The position numbers were made by a program, and so were the translations under genes. Below are positions 21,262 to 34,440 of a DNA stretch of 64,000 nucleotides, piece after piece. Below the pieces are notes generated by a model. It saw only the letters and a list, made by a program, of their open reading frames with translations. It searched no databases and was not told the origin of the DNA. Each line of letters opens with the position of its first letter. Position 1 is the first letter of the stretch. Source of the stretch: Plecoglossus altivelis (taxonomy: Eukaryota > Chordata > Actinopteri > Osmeriformes > Plecoglossidae); NCBI GenBank assembly GCA_036571765.1, contig BROE01000001.1, forward strand, positions 4,663,191-4,727,190, written 5' to 3'.

Positions 21262-24024
21262 CGCTCCTCTCCCTGGGTCAGAGGGGCGGGGGCCCAGGCT
21301 ACGGCAGGAGGGGGTCTGGATAGGGGCGTTGGGCGGGACAGGGCGCTCTAAGGCCTGAGGCCGAACACGCTTCTCTTCTTGAGTTGAACAGAGAGACCGC
21401 CTCCCGGTCGTTTCTTGCTTAGTGAGAGGGTGATTCTCTAATGTGTGTGTGTGAGTGTGTGTGTACGCAGGGGATGTTATGAGAGAGGGGTGAAGGGATG
21501 GAGGTGGGGGAGGGAGGGGAGGGGGTGATGCAGGGATAGTGGTTGCTCAGGAGACCACGTCAGTAGGAACACATGCGTCTGCCCAGGGCTAAGCTCACCT
21601 GCAGAGACAGAGCAAGAAATCCAAAAACAGACAGTTAGTAATGTAGAACAGTACAATATAAAAAGGTACATAGACAACTAACTTACACCAGGCCTGCAAA
21701 GTTGACAGTGACACAGCCTTGACACTGGCCCCAAAATGAACACTTTAGGGACCTGATCTGGATAAGAGAAAGCCAGCAGTCTCCTTCCTGGTCTGCAGTA
21801 CTATCTGTTCACTTCCCCTGCTGTTGTTAGCACAACAATAGTTGCGCAACCCTTCTATCCAAACAACACTTTAAGGGCCATGAACATAAATACAAGTCTG
21901 CAATTGAGTTGAAAACATCTTGAAACCAAACAAAACCAACTGCTAGCCCTTGACATGCAGCCAGCTCAGCATCTTCCCTGCTGTCTGGGTCAGTGTGGCG
22001 CCTGCAGCGTGCAACTCTGAAGGGTTAGACTGACTGGGACACATTCCACCACGACTCTGGTGGAGGTCTGGGGCCAGGAGCAAAGGAGGTGGAGAGAGAG
22101 CAAGGAAGAGAATGGGTGGGGAGAGAGGGACAGAGCGAGCCAGCGGGAGAGAGAGAGGGAGCAAAGAGGGAGAGGGAAAGAGAGAGGGAGCGAGAGAGGT
22201 TTCGAGTAACAACGCTAGCCGTGCAGCCTTCGTGACCTTCACCGCCTCCTCAGGAATCTCTCACCAACTCCAGCTCACCCAGGTTAGACATGGGACTCCG
22301 ACTGTAAAATAAAGTCCTTCTTAACCCTCTTGGAGCCATTTTCAATGAGGGCATGTCTTAGATGTGGGCCAACTGTGAGGAGAGGCCTGGGTGACAGGAG
22401 GAAGCCTGGCTGGGTCTTTCTACAGCTGCCAAAGACAACCAGGTTCTGATGCCATCAGATCTGACAATCCACCTCGTGTCACCACCAGCTCTCTCTCCAG
22501 CCATCAGCCCCCCCACACCACTACAGACCCCTCCGCTGGCCCCTCCCCCTCCTTTCCACGCACACTGCTCAAGCGATACGAGTGACAACCCGCCGCCCTC
22601 CCCGGTTTAGACTGCCTGAAAACGGTGAGTCAACCCTTCTGCTCTCCCACGGAGGAGTCGCTGATCTCCGACTGCTGACAGCTATGCAGATACCTATCTG
22701 ACCTGTCACGTGACTGCAGATCAGAGGTGACGAGGCAGCGGTGAATCACCTGCTAGTCCGTCCCCTCGTCAGCACTAATCTTCCCACCGAACCAGGGCAG
22801 ACAGGGAAGGGATGCAGCGCTCCAGGGCAGAGACAAAACTTACTGTTTATTATTTGAAATCTTATCTTCTCAGCGAGCCGCACAATCTCAGGGGTTATCG
22901 TTCTCAAGGTCGTAGACTGTATTAGTGGTTCTTTATCAGTGTATATGTCTGTTGTAGATAAAGACAGGCGCGTCCAGTTTATCCTAATTATGTGCAACTG
23001 AGAGCGGTGATACCACAAAGTAGTTTCAGCTGTATTCCTTGACAGCTACACTTTTAACTACCAGTCGTACAAGATAATTTTTTAGAGAACTGCACTGACT
23101 GTTAACCTAAATTCCCACTATGGACAATACAATGAAAGGTTCTGCAGGCCAGTAAGTCTATAACCAGTAGGACATCTACAAGTGGGTCATATGCACTTAT
23201 TTCTGTCTGACTTTTTGCCAATGTTCTTATCGTGCAAGGTCAATGAATACACGATAATAAAGTAGGTAGCTACTACTTGCAAGGAAAATAATGTCATTCA
23301 GCATGTGCAGAAATGTTTGGTTGCCATGAAGCGGCTGCCGAGGACAGGTTGCGTTGTTATGACAGCTGCTGGCAGCTGGAAAATATAAGGATGGTCTAAC
23401 CTGCAAGCTGACTAGCCTAGCTACGTTACCTCTCTGATTCACAACAGGTCGGTCTGAAATATGACATGAAGGTGAGGCATCCGCATTAGCTTAAGCTAAA
23501 TGCAACATTTGCCGTTGTCCAGCCAAATACCAATATGGACTGGTTCTGTCACGACATTAAAAATAAACCATGCAACGGACCAAAGCACAACACAGAGAAG
23601 ACAGTTAACACGTTTACTTAGCAAGCCGCTGGATGTTACAGCCAGCTAATGTTCCATAGTAGCTAGCTTCGACAGGGCGGGTAGACTGTGCACAAGCCCT
23701 GCCTGCTAAACAAGCTAGTAAGTAGCATGGTGTCAGATCGCAATTAAAATCACTGCTGTGGTGTTGATGACGAGTGGTTGACGTGAGACTATCTCCTACC
23801 TCTATTCAATTGACTCTTTTACAATATGGAAAACAATGGTCTGCTATATACTCACCAACACCATGAGGCGTGTATATGCATGGAGCTATCAAGCTAAGCT
23901 AACGAACTAGTAAAAAAAAAGAAAGCTCGCTAGTAAGAGCTAGCTTAGCTTAGCTTAGCTAAGCTAACCAACATCATCATCACATCGACAACATCTGCAG
24001 AGAACAGAGACAATGCATTCTCAC
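21262..24024 (-). other. acsl3: acsl3 5' leader introns
   Basis: A 3' splice site CTGACCCAG ending at 21273 precedes the coding ATG by about 11 bases, so the leader is spliced. A possible internal non-coding exon ends near 21599 with CTGCAG/GTGAGC on the minus strand. I see no other coding potential. The segment contains GA-rich DNA (22080-22200) and short AGCTTA-type repeats (23930-23970). Confidence 0.45.
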
Positions 24025-24262
24025 CGCTTTCTCAGCCGATATTTCTGCGTCTTCGCGAAATTTGGTCAACAACGACTGTTTTGGTGTCTCACTGGCGTCA
24101 TAGCTTAAAATTGTTTTAAGACGATTACTGTGGCAATGAATGACGGGGAATCCGACAGATTTTTTATTATTTTGTGTGGGAATCTTTGGGCATCACCGAC
24201 CCGTGGTATAAGCCCGGAAGTGATGTTTCCGAAGTCGAGACACTTCTCTTAAATGTTATTGG
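24025..24262 (-). promoter_or_regulatory. Candidate acsl3 promoter and first non-coding exon
   Basis: On the minus strand a CCAAT box (24258-24262) stands upstream of a putative exon ending at 24025 with donor AAGCG/GTGAGA. The area is richer in CpG than its surroundings and has GGAAGT/CTTCCG-like ETS motifs near 24215-24235. No TATA box is evident. Inference from motif order and distance. Confidence 0.4.
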
Positions 24263-25454
24263 TCCACTGAAGGTGGCGCGTGCTTGAGGTAGCTGTGATG
24301 TCAAAGAGGTTACTCACGGTCAGACGAGCCTTCGGTGTGGTGTACAAGATGCTCCGCAGTTGGCTAACTTTATAAAATTCGTCAAGCTTTAAATAATGAA
24401 TTCGATGATAAATTCAATGCAAGCACACCCACCGTGTTCATTCTTTTGACCGAATCCTAGAGATTGAGTCTCTGACATTGACATTCGTCAATGTAGCCAA
24501 ACGAAAAGACGTAGACTTGCCTCCCAAGGTGGAGACCGCGCTATGTTCGTGCGAGTTCCATGGGTGTAGGCAATGGGTAGCAAGGCACAGGTACATCAGT
24601 GTGTGACTTTTACCATTCCAGAAACTCTTAGCCACGGGACGTTCTTAGCGACTTTGTCTTTCTGTTCTAATCTTGTGTCCATCTGAAATCTTAAAAAGTC
24701 CCCTGCAGTTAACTCATTCCTGTTTTGACCTGATTTGAGTTTTGCTTCAGACGCTGATTAGCTATGAAGTGTTGACAGAGCTTTAAAAAAAATTAATTGC
24801 TAAAACGATAAGCCCGTTCCCTGAGTCAAATGTTCAATAGCCTAAACCCATTTGTGGAATCAGACACTCATTTGGTAAAACTCGAAACACATTCTCACCC
24901 ACTAAAAACATTTACTATTGTTGCAAAATGGTAAACACAGTTGTCATCTGCAAAACACTATGACTCCAAATTGTTCACGCTTGTTTCTAATGGTGGTTTG
25001 GGACATTGTCAGCTTTCACCGTGGTGTCAGTACACAATAATGGTTCAAAATCACCATCAATTTTACCGTCAGTGTTTGCCTTCCATACAGCCCCTTTCTC
25101 AACCCAATTGACAAGATTTTCTCTTGAAGATTCTGAAGTAAAATGGGTCCTGCAGGGTAGAATTGTTGTATGTGTTGCATTAACATAACTCTTCAGTGAC
25201 AAACATATGGATGGATAAACCTGAATTTATGCTTAAACTGTGCAAGTTAAAGAGTTAATTTGGAATTTCAGAGAAGACACTGTCTTACTGTCCTCCTCTT
25301 CCTTTTATTCATCTACATCTCTCTCACTTCTACTATTCTCCACTGTTCCTTTCATCAACCTCTTCTCCTCTTTACCTGCCTGATAGAAGAATGGGATTGA
25401 CACTTAAATATCTTCTGGTGGTTTGAATACTTGACAAAGAACAATAAGTATTCC

Positions 25455-25458
<4 letters not shown>

Positions 25459-25527
<69 letters not shown>

Positions 25528-25530
25528 CAC
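25459..25530. repeat. (CT)n-(CA)n compound microsatellite
   Basis: About 30 CT units with one interruption, then CACACACAC. Confidence 0.9.
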
Positions 25531-26461
25531 ACAGACACACAGAGGCACATGATGTGTGTCATTCAGCAGCATGGTGATCATCCCTGGGCTATTGACACCA
25601 ACACCATGCTTGATGTTTTGAGCAAGGAGGAAGTCTTTCATCTCCCCTGTAAATAATGTGTGTCCAATGTGATGTCACAGCACACAGACATGGCATCCTG
25701 GTACCAACAGCCCCCAGCCCACCAACAACCAACCTGGGAAACACAAGATGGGACTTTCTTGATGGTCATTTTGATCACAACGATCATGTTGAATGATGTT
25801 TGGAATCCGTCTGAACTGATCCATTTCATTCCAATGTGTTGGTTTTGCATACAGGAGGTTATACAGTTGTGCGTTGTTGACTTGGCAGTCAAAAGTTTTT
25901 TTAATTTTATGAATGAGTCCCTTCGGATCACTGACAGATGAATGTTTGTAGCTCTCACAGGTGAAAGATTTCAGACTTCATTAGTTATTTTGACTTGGCT
26001 TGTTTTGTTCGACAGAACTTGAATGGAAGGGAGAGTAGACAAAATCCCATTTTCAGAGAATGAAATAGATCAAGAATGTTACCGTTGAGCCTCTGGCCGG
26101 GCATGCAGCCCCTTTGACGTCCATTTGGGCTTAAAATGGGTTGAAGGGGGCGAGGGAGGGGCGGAGGAGGGGGGCTAAAAGGGGGGCATGAGGGGAGGAT
26201 TAGAGAACAAAAGGATCCTTCTCTGTCATCAAAGAGGATCTCTCGGCTCATCCGCAGCTCTCTGGCGACAGTTTTATTTTATTTTAAAAAGGGACAACGG
26301 TAAGAGGGGGGGGGTTGAGGAGGAGGACGGAGAGGAGGAGGCAGGGGGGGGGGGGTGCAGATTTCAAAGTAATCTTTAACTTTAAGCCCGACACACACTC
26401 AGCCTCTCAAGCTGAATGCTCCGCCCTGTTCCCGACGACGCGTAGTTGTTTTTTTTTGGGT

Positions 26462-26516
26462 GGGGGGGGGGGAAGGTGAGGGGGGGGGGGGGGGGGGGGG
26501 GGGGTGGGGGGGGGAG
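26462..26516. repeat. Poly-G tract
   Basis: Runs of 10, 24 and 9 or more G separated by single bases, with G-quadruplex potential; also a place where assembly length is uncertain. Confidence 0.85.
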
Positions 26517-27884
26517 GCGGGGGCTGGGGCTCCCAGAGGAAAGCCTGCCGCCCTACTCTTTGTTCTCTGGCTTTTTGTCATGGTGCCATTTAAGTGGCAT
26601 TATTCACTGGCTGGATGACCAAGTGAGGGAATCCTTTTTTTCTGAGGACCAAAAGAAACTGACTTTAACTCCCCAGTTCAGAGACTCCTCTTAAAACAAC
26701 ACTGACTGGAAACAAATACCCACTTTGTTGTCAGGGTTCGCACGCCTATCGGAGAGGCGTGCCTATCTCAGGGGGAAGGGGGAGAGCCAGGGGCAGACTG
26801 CGCACCCCTGTGACAGGATCAGGGAGATGTGCATATCTGCATATCTGGTAATAATCAAACAAAGGAACTTATACACATGCCTTATCTGGACCGGATTGCA
26901 TATGAGTCCCATTTCCCCTGTTCGGATCAATGAATGGGATTTTCTCTGTTTGCTTTCGATTGGAGCATAGATGGCAAGGAGGAGGGGATCTCACTCAATG
27001 CGAGAGACAATTGTCCTTCTCGTCACATAAGATTGGAACTGCTCTGTTGAGATCCAGGCAGAGTCAACCAATCACCAATACCCCACCAAATATGGACTTG
27101 CTGCCCTGTAAAGATAACAGAAGCCAATTGCAGCACTTCTATGTAAATGAAATACCAGGACAGCTTTTCTATTCATTCATTGTTTCATGTGTTTTACGCC
27201 AGTTCTTGTTGAGGCTCCCTGGTCCCTGTCTGTGGCCCCTGACTGGGTTGGTTGACACGCCCCCAGGTTCCTACAGGCTGCGTCTCCACAGGCCATGCCT
27301 GCTACCCCACAGAGAGCCTGTGTAGAGGGTCACCACCTATGACATGTCAGGTGAGGAGCATTGATCTGGGTCCCTCAGGTTAAACACACGCTCTTGCATC
27401 CTTCCAAGGCATTTATTGTGGAAGAAATTCACATGTGTTCTTCAAAAAGTTGAAAAAGCGCCAATACTGCCAGAGTGCTGAGAACATTCTAGCTTTCTGG
27501 CATTTCAGCAATATGCAGGCTCGATGATGGAAAGCCACACAGCAAAATAACTGATGTGCTTTTTGGACTCAGTTGAATTTAACACCATCAGAATGAGGAA
27601 CTCCCTTTATTTTTTGTAAAATGCAGTTCAAATGAACATATTGGAAAGTGTGAAACACATATCTCTCATTCAGTACTTTAAAACCTTCATATATTATAAG
27701 TGTAACATTTTCATGAAGAAACACCATTTTGTAGAGGGGGGATTAGTGTTACAGTAAATGCATTCTGCCCATATTGGGGAATAACATGGTTTTCACAGGT
27801 AATTTTAGAAAATTGTAAGGTTTCAATAAACAATGTTTGGAGATGATATTTACTGTGCATGTATATATTCCTACAGAGCAATCA

Positions 27885-28140
27885 CCAGGACCTAAACAGC
27901 ACTCTCTCTGCCTTCGATACCATGACTGAGGTTCCCTTGAGCAAGGCACCGAACCCCCAATTGCTTCCCGGGCGCTGGAGCAATAGCTGCCCACTGCTCT
28001 GGGTGTATGTTCACTGTGTGTGTGTGTGCGGTTGCCCACTACTCACTATTGTGTGTGCACTTGGATGGGTTAAATGCAGAGGTAAATTTCGAGTATGGGT
28101 AACCATACTTGACAATACGTCACTTCACTTCACTTCACCT
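27885..28140 (+). mobile_element. SINE-like retroposon copy
   Basis: The segment contains the phrases TTGAGCAAGGCACCGAAC and GGATGGGTTAAATGCAGAGG, and ends in tandem ACTTC/TTCAC units (about 28120-28138). These are stock sequences of widely dispersed teleost SINE tails, where the terminal short repeat is typical. Other phrases are a TGTGTGTGTG stretch and CACTTGGATGGG. The 5' end, an RNA polymerase III promoter and target-site duplications are not clear to me, so the left boundary is approximate and the family name is not given. Confidence 0.6.
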
Positions 28141-29004
28141 TATGCTCCAGGTTACAAGTCTATCCTTTCACACACAGAACAATGCGCACAGACAGACACA
28201 CACATCAATTAATGTGTGAAAACAATAAGTGTCTCTGGTTTCTCCATGCACTTCCTCCAGACATCTTCGATTTCTCTGGGATTGTTCCGAGGCCTACTTA
28301 CGACCCGACAGCGCCAGCTGAGAGCGGGGGAGTGACATCTCCATGAACGGACGTCCCGGAGCTGTCCACTCGGAGTGGTGCTGAAATGCCAAGCGCGGCC
28401 AATCTCACAAAAAGATTAAAACGACTAGACATTTACCTTTACGTTAACACAGCTCTATCTTGTTTCTGTTTGTGTTTAAATATTTTATTTGTGTTTTACT
28501 TCTATATTTAGTGCGATATCGGCTTTTATAATACTCAACCACTCTACCATGCCTTGTAACATATAACATGATGATGAATAATGTAATCACACCTTGGATG
28601 CAATAAAAATACAACAGGTTAGCCTAGTTTCTGATTCTGAACCGGGATTTTACCGATATAGATCTAATCTAATTATGTAAACTAATCTGGCACTGCCTCT
28701 GGGTTGTGACCCAGTTGTTTTTAGACTTTAAAGTTGTGATCCAAACGGTTCTATCAGGGGAACGACTATCTGCTGTGAACGTTGATTCATACCGGGCAAA
28801 GAAGGAGGGGACACTGCTTTAGCGCTGCCCTACTTGCACTCAATCATTTCCTCATCCACTCCTCGGTGGAAGACGTTTGTCTATGCTGGCATTACCTAAT
28901 CAAATTCCCATTTGATCAAATGTAGTCATAGGCCTACTTCTAATGATGATTCTTGACCGAATCGCTAGATCTGCGGCATTGGCTGAAAAGTTATTTTAAA
29001 GGTT

Positions 29005-29739
29005 TTGTCTGCACGGGATGTCATGGCACAGACGATAAGCTTAGCTGAAATTAATACGTCCTTCCCTTACGAAGAATACGAGTGTAAAATTTGCTACAAC
29101 TATTTCGACTTGGGCCGCCGCACTCCCAAAATTTTGGAATGTTTACACACATTTTGCGAAGAGTGTCTCAATACGCTTCACCTCCGAGAGGACCGAGGAT
29201 GGCGAATCGGTTGTCCGCTCTGCCGCCATAGAACTCCTGTCCCAGAATATCGAATACAAAACCTCCCTAACAATACTAAAGTAACGGATGATCTTCCTCT
29301 CCATGTCGCGGCAGACCCTTTGCCACAGGACAGTCTGCCGTCAGACCGTCCACCTTTGCATCCAGCGCTTGTTGCTGCGTACCGCAGAGAAGAGGCGAAT
29401 GCGGCAGGAGCGGCGGCGCAGGCGGTGCAGCCTAACGCTACTGACGGCGGGGGCTATGAGAGCTGTCAGAGCTGCAAGCGCGTCGCACTGACCACGGGTT
29501 GTGTGTGCGCCATCTTTTCTTTCCTCTCCATGATAGTATTGTTGTTCCTAGGTTTAATATTTGTACATAACTTCAACAACCCACCCTCGCCCATCGGCCC
29601 TGTCTGTCTGTCTTTGGCGAGCGTCCTCGCCATGTTCTCTGTTATTGTCACGTGGTTGATGTGTTGGCTGAAATACCGACCTGAGTTAGACACAACCGCT
29701 GGTTCCGCTGGTAACGGCGACAGAAGAAATGCATTATAA
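29005..29739 (+). CDS. RING-finger E3 ubiquitin ligase with two C-terminal membrane segments
   Basis: A 244-residue single-exon gene. A C3HC4 RING finger spans residues 27-73: C27-x2-C30, C46-x-H48-x2-C51-x2-C54, C70-x2-C73. Two hydrophobic segments follow, about 165-188 and 198-222, with a short charged tail. This layout, an N-terminal RING with ECKICYN and membrane segments near the C terminus, is that of the RNF152/RNF182/RNF186/RNF223 group, organelle-membrane ubiquitin ligases; I cannot assign the exact member. Start choice: M1 (29005) or M7 (29023, context GTCATGG); both keep the RING whole. The middle (100-150) is low in conservation and Ala/Pro rich. A poly(A) signal follows at 30199-30204. 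It sits about 5 kb upstream of pax3 on the same strand but has its own 3' end. Confidence 0.85.
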   Translation: MSARDVMAQTISLAEINTSFPYEEYECKICYNYFDLGRRTPKILECLHTFCEECLNTLHLREDRGWRIGCPLCRHRTPVPEYRIQNLPNNTKVTDDLPLHVAADPLPQDSLPSDRPPLHPALVAAYRREEANAAGAAAQAVQPNATDGGGYESCQSCKRVALTTGCVCAIFSFLSMIVLLFLGLIFVHNFNNPPSPIGPVCLSLASVLAMFSVIVTWLMCWLKYRPELDTTAGSAGNGDRRNAL

Positions 29740-30198
29740 CTTCAAAGTAATTCGACTTAGTACATCAGGTTATAGCTGAGTCCCTTCGTGTATTGCAAAG
29801 TATGCTTTAATATTTTCCCATTAGTCACACTAGAGAGACCCCCTCAACAAGTGTTTCAGATCAATCCTGTTTCAGATCTCTTCAATGTCGTTGAAACCTT
29901 CAGTTTTTCCTTGCACATCTAATATGGATTTTATTGAACCTTGCAGTCCTTAAAAGGGGTAGTCCAATGTTTCGTCTTGTTACAAAGCAGTATTACAAAC
30001 GACTCAAGCGTCTAATGAGACTACAGTTTAAATGAAGATGTCTCAACATTATACATAATCATTGGAACTTACATCTCTGTCTGAAAGAGATATGGGTTGT
30101 GTTGCACTAGCCATCCATAGATTTTACGAACTGATGACTGTTATTGCTTGGTTGACATGTACTGTGTCGCAATGTCACCCTTTATACATTAACCAAAG

Positions 30199-30204
30199 AA
30201 TAAA
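30199..30204 (+). terminator. Poly(A) signal of the RING gene
   Basis: AATAAA about 460 bp after the stop; the 3' UTR (29740-30220) shows no other feature. Confidence 0.55.
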
Positions 30205-30219
30205 TATCCCATAACTCAC

Positions 30220-33200
30220 TGTGATGTAATGTCAGGGCTTTTGGATCCAGGAGTAGTATTGTTGGATTACATTGAGTGGTCCACCTGTTTTGAATCATTC
30301 TAAGACGAATTATTTATAGGGCCTATTTCCCCCCCCCCCCCTCAAAAAGGAACAAGGCTGATGAGAAAGTGATGTAGATAGTATGAATACACTCAGGATA
30401 TCATCCTAAAAGGAACGCACAAACTCATCTCATTTTATGAATGGTACGACGAACTGAAGTTTCAAATCGTTCGTACTCCAGTGTGCGCATTGCAGAAAGT
30501 TGCTCAACACTGCAGAAAGGGCGCCTTCCCATTGAGTAGCTGTCACATGTGTGCCCTCCAGTGGTTGGTCAAGGGTACTTCAATGGATCTGTCAAACCAA
30601 CTCCACTTTGTGTTCCATATCTCAAATCTTAAAAAAATCCCAGAATATATCTATAAATTAGTAGAAGAAATATTTGTAATCAGTAATATTTTATGTACAA
30701 TTATTTTTCGTTTGTTGTATTTGTGCTACATGACAGACTGATATGACCTCCTTGTTATCTATGCACTGTGCGTTGTATGAATTCAACTATAAACGAGTGA
30801 GGAGATCTCCACGGACAAAGCCCCGATGTCGGCTTGAATGTTGCCAAGAGACCCTTGGAGGATGTTCCACCCTCTTCTGCCTCTCCTTTCCATGGTGGGA
30901 AGTTTGTTTTTGGTCAAAACTGTTTTCCATATCTTTTGATGAAAGCACATTGCACATGTCCAGTGTCCCCAGGGAGAATGTGAAATAAAAGTTGTTCACC
31001 AGATCGCATCAAAGCTATCTATGGTGTCAAGGAAGAGCAACATCACTAAAATCGAGTTGGTGTTATGTCGTCTTATATCCCCATGCTACAGCCTTGTGTA
31101 TAATCCGTCCAAGGTTATTATAAAAGTCATGTCATTAAAAGATGGTGTCTTCGGTGTCATCTCTCAGTTACACGAAATGTTCCCTAACAACATGCGACAC
31201 GCAATTAGTCTGGAGTCACCTCAGAAGGAAGTTCCTTCAGAACCCTCTCTGACGGCCATGTGAGCGAGAGAGGACTTCAGGGTGTGTGGAGAGAGAACCT
31301 GAGGAACATCACAGAAGGCTAAGCCAGGTGGATGGAACAAGAGAGAGCTTTATGCTATTGTGATACAAACAATCCCTCTAAATCCATCCCATATCTGCAA
31401 GGGAGTCTTGTGTAATTCACATCAGACATGAACGTGTGTGATATTTAAGAATGATGTGGTGCATCTCGAATTACACCGGGAAGCAAAACATTCCGCAATT
31501 CAAAACTTCTGCAATTCAGTGTTTCTTTTGAGGGTCAAATATCCATTCCAAGAGCACATTCTCCATGTTATATGCAGGTTTTGTTTCCTCTGTCTTATCA
31601 ATAATCAACACTATTTCCTCAGCTCATTACGCAGTGCTAAATATTCCCTGTAGGCCAATACACTCTTACACCTTTCAGTAAATTGGATTGACAGTCATCC
31701 TCGGTTAAATCACGTTAAAGTCGTGTTTAAAATCATGTAGACTGACTTATAGTAGCCTAACGATGACCACTAAATTGAAATCAACATTCGCTTTTTGAAG
31801 AGCTAATCGAAGATTATCTAATTGATTTTGGTCTGTTAGACAATAACCATTTGATACATTTAATGTACTATATTTCATTTATTGTTTAGATCTAGCTACA
31901 ACCACAACATCAACCAAAAAATGTACACATATGACCTCAACTGCAGTTAGTCAAAAGATACCACATTTATTCCCCCCAAAAGACGATGCATTAAATGTCA
32001 TGCTGGTGTGTTCTGATGTATAAATATCTTAGCGGGGCCTACTTGGTCAACATGACAGACTTCCGTGAACGCTTGTCTCTCACAAAGTTAGACTTTTGGC
32101 CATTTTCTCTACGCAACGCGTTTCTTCTGAGTCAATTTGGTCTTGATTTTTGTTTTATGCATTGTCTGCAATTGAGTACATTTCTGACTTAGATTTTCTC
32201 CGTCCCCAATTGATTTGACACGGGGGATCCAATTTCCCTTTCATGATAATCAAACTTGGTATAATAACTTTGTTTAGTTCCTATTCTTTATTTTATGTGC
32301 ATATATAGCTTCCTTCCAAGGCTCCTTGTGTGCCACGTAGGGCCCTATGTATCTTACCCAGGGAAGATAGAAATGTATCTCACCTCCAGCTTGTGAGTTA
32401 AAACGTTATCAACCGCAGACTGTGAGTCACCGTAAAGTGACCATAAAACTGCGAAGCAAAGCATTTGAAGTTCTTTTGAAAAAAGCAAAAATAATAATAA
32501 TAGCAATAATTGTAATACTTATTTTGATTTAATCCTTCAAAATTTTCACAAACAGTAGCTTACAATTATTAGTTTTTCCTTGCGTGCTTTTATAAAACCT
32601 TGTTTAACCTATAATCATCAAATGAAAAATCCAAAGATTTTACATAAAATCATTTGCATCGAAAAGCATTCTGAAAGTGTCTGGAAGTGTCTTGTCTAGC
32701 TATTACTTTTTCCTTTAAGATTTGAGAATGATTCTAGCCTTAGACATTTTAAAACCCACATGGTCCTTAATGAAAAGACTTTAAGATAATTGCCATTTAA
32801 AAAAATGACCTTTAGTAACACTCTTGTTGTTCGATGGACAAGTTGGATCATATTTAGCTCGTTCTGAGGTTAGTGCGTTTGCAATAGTTTAGGCTTGATA
32901 TGTATATTAAACTTTTCTAACGAGGTCCCAAGTCAAGTGATCTCTCATGTGGTTGTGTCAATAATCGTCCATTTGCACGGATGTGTTACACTAACGTGCT
33001 GTTGCACTGCGGGTCAGAGTAGCGACTAATGCTGAATTAGTGCTACCATTAGGAGACCATGAAAAGTTTTGCATGCGGACTGATGGAACTCTGGGGGAGA
33101 AGCACTTTTCTTTGCACGCAAAGAACTCCCGCGTCCATGCCGTATTTCTCTCATGGTTCCTTTTCACATGCCAGTAGGCTATCCGTCACTCCGGTGTCCT

Positions 33201-34320
33201 TCAGATTTGGTGAACAAAATCTGATTCTCATTGTCAAAAGGCTACATATCCTATAACATCTAGAGAGACAATCAAAATAATTATATCAAGAGTAGGCTGA
33301 AAAATAAAAAGCGAGCTACAGATATAACATGTCTCACTTATGTCAGAATTTTTTCTCTCCGGTTTTTTTAAACGGTTAGTCCTAGGTTAGTGACATAGAC
33401 CTATAGCCTACATACAGTCACAACAGACATGAAAACATAATCATATAGCAAATCATGTTAAGCTTTTCAGCCAGTGACAATCAATGTGATCGTTTGTGTT
33501 GCTCCTCTCCCACATGTTGTGCTTCCGGCCTATACCCCGTCGAGTGGTGGCTCCTCTCAGCACGCTACCGGGATTAATTCGGTTAGGTCAGAGCACCTAG
33601 GAACGCAACGCAAGCACAGGGTCGCACAGAGAACACCTATAGCTCTAATACAAAACCCAATCAAATGTCAACCTCAAATACTAATCAAGTTCGACATTCG
33701 ATTAGACCTTCGGGGAGAGTAAGTCTAATATTTCACTTTTAAAGACGGAGTCTAATTTCTGCAGTACGCGGTTTGCAGCCTATCAAGGCCTCTTCACAAA
33801 CCTGCTGGCTTGCATAAAAGGGAACATGCAAAACATGTATTAAACCTGGAGAAACTGAGAGACTAAAGAACAGTGCTTGTTCATCAAACTAGAAATGTGC
33901 AGATTTATACAATAACAACAGGGTCTATCGACATATTTTAGAGGGCGATGATCGAGTAAGGTGACACTCAAAATGTTTTTTATGTCCACATTTACAGTTT
34001 AATTTGCATTAAACGTTTTTACTGTGGGCTTATTACTCGCATCGAAGCTGAATACTAGGCGAGTCTTTAACATTTTACAATTGCCTATGACACCACATTC
34101 CTTTTGAGTAACCTATGAAACACCGTTCTCCTTGACACATTTAAAATTAAGACTTCAATCTCAGACGTATAACTAGGTTCACAAAACTTGCTACGGCACA
34201 ACAGTTAAGCGTTGTATAACCCAACAAGGTTGTTGTGTCTGGTCCTGGATCAGTTGTGGAGAAGAAAAACGAGCGTCCAACAAGTGTGACACATCCACTT
34301 GAACTCTCGAGGCTGCTGCT
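30220..34320. other. AT-rich intergenic region upstream of pax3
   Basis: No gene supported. Apart from a C run at about 30330 it is unusually free of microsatellites compared with the rest of the window, which suggests constraint. In mammals the sequence just upstream of Pax3 carries the neural-crest enhancers that use TEAD and Pbx-Hox sites; a TEAD-type GGAATGTG lies on the minus strand at 34095-34102 and CATTCCA at about 31545. These are motif matches only. Confidence 0.45.
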
Positions 34321-34329
34321 GTGGAGAGT

Positions 34330-34440
34330 TCCTGTTGACCAATCACAAAGCACCCTTAGCCCCCAGGACGTTCTTCCCCTAAACCAATCAGAGGCCTGAA
34401 AGCCCCGAGAAAGAGAGAAGAGCAACAACATATAAAATGT
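34330..34440 (+). promoter_or_regulatory. pax3 core promoter (two CCAAT boxes and TATA)
   Basis: ACCAATCAC at about 34338 and ACCAATCAG at about 34383 precede CATATAAAATG at about 34430-34440, at usual spacing for a start site near 34460-34465, leaving a 5' UTR of about 300 bp before the ATG at 34764. The mouse Pax3 promoter also has TATA and CCAAT elements. Confidence 0.65.

Larger units (their letters stand above)
24263..29004. other. Intergenic region between acsl3 and the RING gene
   Basis: No gene supported. It holds a CT microsatellite (25459-25518), a long poly-G tract (26462-26516), other G-rich runs (26306-26355) and a SINE-like element (about 27885-28140). The first kilobase past 24263 is AT-rich and non-repetitive. 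The region separates divergent genes: acsl3 on minus and the RING gene on plus. Confidence 0.5.
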
